Assembly (NCBI RefSeq): GCF_024172095.1 | Contig: NZ_JAMZDX010000007.1 | Location: 248,001-312,000 of the forward strand | Origin: Kitasatospora cinereorecta | GTDB taxonomy: Bacteria; Actinomycetota; Actinomycetes; Streptomycetales; Streptomycetaceae | Length of the DNA: 64,000 nt | Reading direction: 5' to 3' | Shown: positions 58,316-64,000 of the stretch, piece after piece | Layout: every line of letters begins with the position of its first letter | Position numbering within the stretch: position 1 is the stretch's first letter | Notes under the pieces: model-generated | Databases searched by the model: none | Told to the model about the DNA's origin: nothing | Seen by the model: only the letters and a program-made list of their open reading frames with translations | Translations under genes and position numbers: made by a program

Positions 58316-59407
58316 TCAGAGCATGACGAGCAGCTTGGTGCCGGTGACCAGCTTGCGGTTGACGGAGGTCGACTGGACGAACACGGTGTACGACGGGTTC
58401 TCGCCGGGCTTCACGGTGGCTTCCGACTGGGGCAGCCCGAGGAGCCGGCGGGCGGCAGGGCCGGAGAACACCCGGCCGGTCATCCGTCCGGTGGCCGGGT
58501 CCTTCTCGGCGACGGCGAGCTGCTTGTTGCCCTGGATTTTCTCGCGCTTGGACAGCTCGTAGAAGGCGCAACCGGTCTTGTACGGGTGTCCGGCGCTGGT
58601 GACGAATTCCCGGATCGGGGTCTGCTGGTCGACGGGGATGAGGATGTACTTGCCGGTGTCGAGCGCGTCGAGGCTGGCGTTGACGTCCGCGGTGCTGAGG
58701 TCCTGGCCCATGGCGAAGAGGTTCCGGGTGCCGCGTACGCCCTGCTCACGGCCGCGCAGGAAGCTGGTGGCCGCGGACTTGACGGTGCCGATGGCCTCCT
58801 CGACGCCCTTGCTGGAGTCGGCGTCCCAGATGGCGATGTTGCCCGCGGGGAAGCCGTACTCCTGGGCGGTGCGCTTGGCGAGGGAGTTCGGGACGAGGAT
58901 CGCCGAGGTCCAGTGGTCGGGGAGGTCCTCCATGGCGCCGCGGATGCGGCCCATCCACTTCTGCAGGACGGCGGCGCCGCGCCCGGAGCCCATGCGGGTG
59001 TGCATCGTGCCGCTCTCCGAGCAACCGGACGCGTTCTCCTCGCCGTCGGTGACGACGACCTGGAGGAAGGAGTGCTCGCCGTAGCCCTCCCAGATGTTCT
59101 TCAGGTCGTCGATGGACTTCACGGCGGCCTCGATCAGCGCCGTGGCACCGTTCTCGACCGCATAGAGGCCGCGCAGTGAGGGCAGGTGCTTGACGTCCAT
59201 GTCCCAGACCAGGTTCTGCACTTCGTGGTCGAAGGCGTAGAGGCTGATCCGGGTCTCGTGGCCGAGCCGGTCGGATTCCTCCTGGAGGCCCTTGACGAAT
59301 TCGTCCACGACGCGAATGAGCTGGGCCGAGTGCTGACGCATCGAGCCGGACTTGTCGACCACCAGCGAGACGTGGTTGACCTTGTGCTTGATCCTGTTCG
59401 CGGCCAT
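58316..59407 (-). CDS. VWA-domain protein
   Basis: A 363-residue cytosolic protein with a von Willebrand factor A domain at residues about 10-215. The MIDAS DxSxS is D18-K-S-G-S22 (VVDKSGSM), with Thr in ENGATALIEAA and Asp in VVVTDGEENAS. The C-terminal third (TGKYILIPVDQQTPIREFVT, TGRVFSGPAARRLLGLPQSE) is a separate domain, similar to proteins that pair with phage or tellurium-type functions but without clear assignment. ATG at 59407 follows an AAAGGGGATGG stretch. No partner (MoxR ATPase) is adjacent. Confidence 0.85.
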   Translation of the reverse strand: MAANRIKHKVNHVSLVVDKSGSMRQHSAQLIRVVDEFVKGLQEESDRLGHETRISLYAFDHEVQNLVWDMDVKHLPSLRGLYAVENGATALIEAAVKSIDDLKNIWEGYGEHSFLQVVVTDGEENASGCSESGTMHTRMGSGRGAAVLQKWMGRIRGAMEDLPDHWTSAILVPNSLAKRTAQEYGFPAGNIAIWDADSSKGVEEAIGTVKSAATSFLRGREQGVRGTRNLFAMGQDLSTADVNASLDALDTGKYILIPVDQQTPIREFVTSAGHPYKTGCAFYELSKREKIQGNKQLAVAEKDPATGRMTGRVFSGPAARRLLGLPQSEATVKPGENPSYTVFVQSTSVNRKLVTGTKLLVML

Positions 59408-59574
59408 GGTCCCATCCCCTTTTCCACACGTTCGACAGATGTCGGGAGCGCGTTTCGACGCGTTTTCCGGCGCCTTTTCGGCGCCCCCCTTCGACGTTGA
59501 TTCCACTTTATGGGGGACCACTGACAATGACGGGCGGTCAGGCGCGGGGCGGTTCGGGACGGTTCGGGGCGGGG

Positions 59575-60168
59575 TCAGCCGGCCGGGTGGGACGCCGCCC
59601 AGCCGTGTTCGAGCAGTGCGAAGGCCTCGTCGGCGGCGCGGCGCGGTTCGGGGTGCCGCTGGATGAGGCTGCGGGACTCGAGGGCGAAGCGGGCCAGGGC
59701 GGCGCAGCTGACGTCGTCCTCGGGCGCTCCCACGGCCTCGGCGATGGCCCTCGCCAGGGCCGCTTCGTGGCGCGTCCACATCCGGTGGGCGTAGTCGCGC
59801 AGCGCGGGGGTCTCCTGCACCATGCGCGTGAAGTCGGCGAACCGCGGGTCCGCGGCATGGACGGCGAACCGGCTCTGCCCCAGCAGGAGGTGCTCGCGCA
59901 ACGCCTGCGGGATCGACTGGCCGGGAGTGCGCTCGCGCACGGCGGCGACGAGGGCTGCCTCCTGGTCGTCGTCCTCGTCGAAGACCAGGGCTTCCTTGCC
60001 GGAGAAGTGTTTGAACAGCGTGGTCACCGAGACGTCGGCGCGGTCGGCGACGTCCTTGACGCCGACCTGGTCGTAGCCGCGCTCGAGGAAGAGCTCCAGT
60101 GCGGCGTCGGCCAGGGACTGGCGGGTCTGGGCCTTCTTGCGCTCGCGGCGCCCGGTCGGTTCGGTCAC
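59575..60168 (-). CDS. TetR/AcrR-family regulator
   Basis: A 197-residue regulator with the HTH near the start (KAQTRQSLADAALELFLERG, YDQVGVKDVADRADVSVTTL, FKHFSGKEAL). The C-terminal ligand part (LREHLLLGQSRFAVHAADPR) is of the general AcrR type. GTG start. It is divergent from the TetX-like gene, and the 80-base gap between them is less GC-rich and contains an inverted repeat, so it probably represses that gene. Confidence 0.9.
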   Translation of the reverse strand: MTEPTGRRERKKAQTRQSLADAALELFLERGYDQVGVKDVADRADVSVTTLFKHFSGKEALVFDEDDDQEAALVAAVRERTPGQSIPQALREHLLLGQSRFAVHAADPRFADFTRMVQETPALRDYAHRMWTRHEAALARAIAEAVGAPEDDVSCAALARFALESRSLIQRHPEPRRAADEAFALLEHGWAASHPAG

Positions 60169-60208
60169 GTGCCCACCTTACTCCAAGGTGTATCCGTGCC
60201 GAAAGTGT

Positions 60209-60232
60209 AGTCGTTGCACTTATTGAGCGACT
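60209..60232. promoter_or_regulatory. Candidate TetR operator
   Basis: AGTCG (60209-60213) and CGACT (60228-60232) flank TTGCACTTATTGAG in the AT-richer gap between the TetR and TetX-like genes. Confidence 0.4.
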
Positions 60233-60249
60233 GTGCTTTCTTGGTGGTC

Positions 60250-61359
60250 ATGAACTCAACTCCTCATCCCCGCATCGCGATCGTCGGCGCCGGCCTCGGC
60301 GGCCTCACCTGCGCCCGGGTCCTCCAGCGACACGGCCGCTCCGTCACCGTCTTCGAACGCGAGGCGTCCGCCGACGCCCGCCCCCAGGGCGGCACCCTCG
60401 ACATGCACGCCGACACCGGCCAGGCCGCACTCGGTGCGGCGGGGCTCCTCGACCGGTTCCACGCCCTCGCCCGCCCCGAAGGCGACGAGTGGCGCGTGCT
60501 CGACTTCGCCACCGCCGCCCTCCTGACGCGGCAGGGGCCCACCCCCGACGGCGGCCGGCCGGAGATCGACCGGGGCCTGCTGCGCGGGCTGCTCCTGGAC
60601 TCCCTCACCGAAGGCACGGTGCGGTGGGACCGCGCCGTCAGCCGGGTCACCCCACGGGCCGACGGCACCTGCCGGCTGCACTTCGGTGACGGCACCGCCG
60701 AGGACTTCGACCTGGTGGTCGGCGCCGACGGCGCCTGGTCGCGGGTCCGCCCGGCCCTGTCACCCGCCGCACCCCACTACACCGGTGTCACCTTCGTCGA
60801 GACCGGATTCGACCACTGCGACACCCGCCACCCCGACCTCGCCCGGCTGGTCGGCAACGGCTCGATGCTGGCGAAGGGCGTCGGCCGGTCCCTGGTCGCC
60901 CAGCGCAACAGCAACGGCCACATCCGCGCGTACATCGCGCTCCGGGCACCGCAGGACTGGCACCTGGCCGCCGGCATCGACCCCGGCGACCGGCAGGCCG
61001 TGCAGGCGCACATGCTGCGGATGTTCGACGGCTGGGACGATAGCCTGCGCTACCTCCTGCGCAGCGGCGACAGCGGGTTCACCCACCGGGCCCTGTTCGT
61101 CCTGCCCGCCCCGCACACCTGGGAGCACGTTCCCGGCGTCACCCTGCTCGGCGACGCGGCGCACCTGATGCCCCCGGTCGGACTGGGCGCCAACCTCGCC
61201 ATGCTCGACGGCTCCGACCTCGCCCACGCCCTGGTCGCCGAATCCGACGTCGGCGCCGCCGTCCGCGCGTACGAGAGCATCATGCTGCCGCGCTCGATCG
61301 AGGCCGCGACGGCCAGCGCGCAGGGGCTCGACCACCTCGTTCCCGCGACGGCCTCCTGA
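60250..61359 (+). CDS. TetX-like FAD-dependent monooxygenase
   Basis: A 369-residue class A flavin monooxygenase. FAD motif RIAIVGAGLGGLTCARVLQR, then PQGGTLDMHADTGQAALGAA, GGRPEIDRGLLRGLLLDSL and GDAAHLMPPVGLGANLAML. These blocks mirror TetX (GGTLDLHxGSGQEAM, NPEINRxDLRAILLNSL, GDAAHLMPPFAGQGVN), the tetracycline-inactivating enzyme, though environmental homologues act on many aromatic substrates. Its divergent TetR regulator would fit inducible detoxification. Ribosome-binding site is weak (GGTGG). Tetracycline degradation is inference only. Confidence 0.9.
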   Translation: MNSTPHPRIAIVGAGLGGLTCARVLQRHGRSVTVFEREASADARPQGGTLDMHADTGQAALGAAGLLDRFHALARPEGDEWRVLDFATAALLTRQGPTPDGGRPEIDRGLLRGLLLDSLTEGTVRWDRAVSRVTPRADGTCRLHFGDGTAEDFDLVVGADGAWSRVRPALSPAAPHYTGVTFVETGFDHCDTRHPDLARLVGNGSMLAKGVGRSLVAQRNSNGHIRAYIALRAPQDWHLAAGIDPGDRQAVQAHMLRMFDGWDDSLRYLLRSGDSGFTHRALFVLPAPHTWEHVPGVTLLGDAAHLMPPVGLGANLAMLDGSDLAHALVAESDVGAAVRAYESIMLPRSIEAATASAQGLDHLVPATAS

Positions 61360-61404
61360 GCCGGCATCACCTCGGTCAGCTCCCCGACCGGCGGCGCCGT
61401 GCGG

Positions 61405-62637
61405 TCAGGACCGGGTGCGGGCGCGGTGGAGGAGGTAGGCGCCGGAGGCGGCGGCGAGGACGGCCATGCAGGCGGTGAAGACCAGCCCGGCGTCGGCGAG
61501 GCCGAGGGGTTCGCTGAGGAGGCCGACGCCGATGACCGGGATGGAGATGCCGAAGTAGGCGACGACGAAGAGGGCGGAGAGGGCGCCGCCGCGGTGTTCC
61601 GCGGGTGCGGCGGCGGCGACCTCGCCGACCGCACCGCGCAGTCCCATGCCCTGGCCGATGCCGCCGACGACGGCGCTGAGGACGAGCGGCGGCAGGGTGG
61701 TCCGCGCGAGGGAGAGGGCGAGCAGGGCGAGGCCGGCGATCAGGACCAGGCAGCCGAGCGGGATGGAGCGGGCGGTGCCGAGCCGGGGCACCAGGAGTTG
61801 GCCGAGGGTGGAGGAGAAGAAGGCGACGAAGACGATCAGGCCGACCACGGCGTGGTTGTGGATGCCGAGGCTCTGGGCGAGGAACGCCGGGGTGACCGAG
61901 GTGAAGACGCCGAGCAGCGCGAAGCCGGCGAAGGCGGCGATCCCGGCGGGGACGAACACGCCGCGCACCTCGGGCGGCAGGGTCGGTCGCCGGGGGCGGG
62001 CGGTGCGCAGCGGGCGGGCGTCGGGGACGGTCTCGGGCAGGAACCAGGTGACGGTGAACGAGGCGGCCAGCAGCACCAGGTGGACGACGAACGGCAGGGT
62101 CAGCGGGTGGGCCGCGTACTCGGCGAGCAGGCCGGAGAGCAGCGGGCCGCAGCCCAGGCCGCCCATGTTGGCGGCGGTGGCGACGAAGCCGGCGCGGGCG
62201 CGGCGTCCGGGCGGTGCGAGTTCGAGGATGTACGCGGTGGCGGTGCCGGTGAACAGGCCGGCCGACAGGCCGGAGAGCAGGCGGCCGACGCAGAGCAGGG
62301 GCAGGCCCTGTTCGGCGAGGAAGGCGACCGCGCTGCCGGCCGCGAGGGCGAGGCCGCAGAGCAGGACGGGGCGGCGGCCCACGGAGTCGGAGACGTTGCC
62401 GACCAGCAGCAGGACGCCGATGACGCCGAACGCGTAGATGGCGAAGACGACCGTGACCGTCAGTTCGGAGAAACCGATCTGCTCCTGGTAGAGGCCGTAG
62501 AGCGGAGTGGGCAGGGTGGTGCCCGCCATGCAGACGGCGAAGGCGGCGGCGGCCTGGAGGTAACCCGTGCGACTGGTGGGCGTACGGCCGCCGGCCGCCG
62601 GTTCGGTGGCCGTCCGGCCGGTCGGGCGATCCGTCAT
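61405..62637 (-). CDS. MFS transporter (DHA1-like exporter)
   Basis: A 410-residue membrane protein with twelve helices. Motif A is in NVSDSVGRRPVLLCGL between TM2 and TM3, and a long cytoplasmic loop (PDARPLRTARPRRPTLPPEV) separates the halves. TM segments such as LTVTVVFAIYAFGVIGVLLL and HRGGALSALFVVAYFGISIP are clear. ATG at 62637 is chosen; the upstream open part would add an unlikely Pro/His-rich tail. Convergent with the TetX-like gene. Substrate unknown. Confidence 0.9.
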   Translation of the reverse strand: MTDRPTGRTATEPAAGGRTPTSRTGYLQAAAAFAVCMAGTTLPTPLYGLYQEQIGFSELTVTVVFAIYAFGVIGVLLLVGNVSDSVGRRPVLLCGLALAAGSAVAFLAEQGLPLLCVGRLLSGLSAGLFTGTATAYILELAPPGRRARAGFVATAANMGGLGCGPLLSGLLAEYAAHPLTLPFVVHLVLLAASFTVTWFLPETVPDARPLRTARPRRPTLPPEVRGVFVPAGIAAFAGFALLGVFTSVTPAFLAQSLGIHNHAVVGLIVFVAFFSSTLGQLLVPRLGTARSIPLGCLVLIAGLALLALSLARTTLPPLVLSAVVGGIGQGMGLRGAVGEVAAAAPAEHRGGALSALFVVAYFGISIPVIGVGLLSEPLGLADAGLVFTACMAVLAAASGAYLLHRARTRS

Positions 62638-62751
62638 CCGGCCACGGTAGTGGACCGGCCCCGCCGGGTGATGGCCCGGCGGGGCGGGATGCGCCGGATG
62701 GCGGTCGGCCGCCACCCGGGGGAGGGGCCGGTCGCGGCCGGTGCCGGGGGG

Positions 62752-63594
62752 TCAGCGCAGGCCGGCGAAGAGGTCGTTCTCGGGGACGGCGGCGCCGGTG
62801 GTGTCCCGGACCCGGACGAAGGTCTCGACGCCCATCAGGTCGGTGAACCGCTCCTTGCCCATCTTCAGGAAGAAGATGTTCTCGCCCTGGCTGGCGTGCG
62901 CGGCGAGGGCGTCGAACTTCTGTCCGCCGAACTCGGTGGTGTCCACCCAGGTGGTGATCTCCTCGTCGGGGAGACCGATCTCCGGGAATTCGACCACGGC
63001 CTCCGCCTCGGCCGGGTCCGGCTCCTCGAAGTCGGCCCCGAACTCGCGCATGACCTCGCCGAAGCGTTCCATCATCGAGCGCGGCGCGGTGGTCCAGTAC
63101 ACCTTCGGCGTCAGGTCGGTCAGCTCCAGGGCCGCCATGGTGATGCGGTTGGCCTGGATGTGGTCGGGGTGGCCGTAGAAGCCGTTCTCGTCGTAGGTGA
63201 CCACGACGTCGGGCCGGTAGTGCCTCATCAGCTCGGCGAGGCGGGCGGCGCCCTCGGCGACCGGCGTCCGCCAGAACGAACCGGGCGCGTCATTGGTGGC
63301 CCAGCCCATCATGCCGGAGTCGGCGTACTCCAGCAGTTCCAGGTGGTCGACGTCGAGCACCTGGCAGCTGGCCTCGAGTTCGCGGCGGCGCAGCGCGGCG
63401 ACGGCGGCCGGGTCGTGCCCGTCCTCGCCGGGCTTGACGCCCCCGGGGCCGTCGCCGCAGCCGCCGTCGGTACAGGTGACCAGGACGGTGCGGATGCCCT
63501 CCGCCGCGTACCGGGCCAGGACACCTCCCGTCCCGGTGGCCTCGTCGTCGGGGTGGGCGTGCACCGCCATCAGGGTCAGGGGCCGGTCGGCCAT
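62752..63594 (-). CDS. PIG-L family deacetylase (MshB/Mca-like)
   Basis: A 280-residue zinc hydrolase. VHAHPDDEATGTGGVLARYA holds the first His and Asp-Asp pair, and TYDENGFYGHPDHIQANRIT the second His site. In actinomycetes this family includes MshB (mycothiol synthesis) and Mca (mycothiol conjugate amidase); the sequence looks closer to Mca-type length and YDENG...HPDH motif but is not typical of either, so the substrate stays open. ATG 63594. Confidence 0.88.
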   Translation of the reverse strand: MADRPLTLMAVHAHPDDEATGTGGVLARYAAEGIRTVLVTCTDGGCGDGPGGVKPGEDGHDPAAVAALRRRELEASCQVLDVDHLELLEYADSGMMGWATNDAPGSFWRTPVAEGAARLAELMRHYRPDVVVTYDENGFYGHPDHIQANRITMAALELTDLTPKVYWTTAPRSMMERFGEVMREFGADFEEPDPAEAEAVVEFPEIGLPDEEITTWVDTTEFGGQKFDALAAHASQGENIFFLKMGKERFTDLMGVETFVRVRDTTGAAVPENDLFAGLR

Positions 63595-63806
63595 GGGGAT
63601 CTCCTCGGTTGGACGCGTTCCTGCTCCTCAACTCCACCGGCCACCGCAGGCATTCCCCGGACGGTCCGTCAGTGTGCGGCGGGACCGGCGGGACGGGCCC
63701 GGTAGGCGGATCGGGCTGCTGGACAGCGCGACCACCCGGGAAGGGGCGGGCAGCGGGAGGGGGTCGCCGTCGGTTCCCTCATGACTCCATCGGCATCGCG
63801 GTGCCG
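63595..63806. other. Intergenic, no gene seen
   Basis: About 212 bases between the PIG-L gene and the stop of the next leftward gene. No gene, repeat or clear promoter was found. Confidence 0.4.
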
Positions 63807-64000
63807 TCAGGGCAGGTCGTCGGCGAGGGCGGCGACGAAGGCGGCGAGTTCGGCCTGGGCGACGGGGTCGGGGACGGTGTGGGAGAGGACCGCGTGGGCG
63901 AGGGCGATGTGTTCGCGGATCCGGGCCTCCAGCCAGGTGCGGCCGCCGCACTCCTCGATCAGGTCGGCGACCTGGCGGAGCCGGTCGAGGGTGGGTTCGG
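63807..64000 (-). CDS. Polyprenyl diphosphate synthase, C-terminal end
   Basis: The last 64 codons of a leftward gene whose start lies beyond the window. The visible part reads LDRLRQVADLIEECGGRTWL, EARIREHIALAHAVLSHTVP and AELAAFVAALADDLP, matching the C-terminal helices of long-chain isoprenyl diphosphate synthases (IDRVRELIxxxGA, AEEHIxxAxxAL). The aspartate-rich catalytic motifs are outside, so function is inferred from the tail alone. Confidence 0.7.
   Translation of the reverse strand, partial: EPTLDRLRQVADLIEECGGRTWLEARIREHIALAHAVLSHTVPDPVAQAELAAFVAALADDLP

Overview
This is a very GC-rich, single-chromosome-style window with the codon bias, GTG/TTG starts and gene families of a streptomycete (Streptomyces or Kitasatospora). 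Supporting families are mycothiol-linked enzymes (DinB/DUF664, MDMPI and PIG-L types), a SigK-like sigma factor, a SpoIIE/HATPase phosphatase, an LAxTG sortase substrate, a GH18 chitinase under a DasR-type operator, and an NdgR-like IclR regulator. No rRNA, tRNA, CRISPR array or intact insertion sequence was seen. The two ends are cut genes: an S-adenosyl methyltransferase (left) and a polyprenyl diphosphate synthase (right).

Layout. 0-6.5 kb: secreted HEYAE-motif protein, TetR regulator with a likely operator, S53 (sedolisin) protease, a 99-residue protein and an EEP-family phosphatase. 6.5-16 kb: one tight leftward operon that looks like an undescribed RiPP-type pathway. A strong promoter is followed by a 53-residue acidic precursor-like peptide, an attenuator hairpin, then an arginase-family enzyme, TPR protein, MATE exporter, PQQ-type beta-propeller, M3 metallopeptidase, O-methyltransferase, SDR and aldo/keto reductase, most of them overlapping. 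16-23.5 kb: NmrA-type and alpha/beta-hydrolase genes with a 14-codon ORF and hairpin upstream, a double-HTH Lrp regulator, lipoprotein, cold-shock protein and a sortase substrate.

23.9-36.7 kb is a redox-rich stretch. It holds a lodA-lodB quinoprotein (cysteine tryptophylquinone) operon with a third coupled gene. A six-gene operon follows: DyP peroxidase, bicovalent BBE-type flavoenzyme, small dehydrogenase subunit, GMC oxidoreductase with a cysteine cluster, VioB-type ferritin-like protein and an ABM-type monooxygenase. 36.8-46.2 kb has an Eis-type acetyltransferase, FMN glutamate-synthase-like protein and chitinase, interspersed with three broken genes (an RCC1-repeat secreted protein, a Nudix hydrolase missing its Nudix box, and a frameshifted SMI1/KNR4 protein).

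46.2-55.1 kb: SpoIIE phosphatase, SigK-like sigma factor and a 1497-residue secreted protein (LamG, long Ala-rich coiled coil, C-terminal toxin-like tip) followed by a small immunity-like gene. 55.2-56.3 kb: a SAM-I riboswitch whose first target is a 36-codon ORF just ahead of the NdgR-like regulator. 56.3-64 kb: two unknown proteins, a second copy of the 99-residue protein, a VWA protein, a TetR/TetX-like monooxygenase pair, an MFS exporter and a PIG-L deacetylase.

The strongest candidates for something new are the arginase-containing RiPP-like operon, the SAM-riboswitch/IclR arrangement, and the toxin/immunity pair with an inverted repeat running into the immunity start codon.
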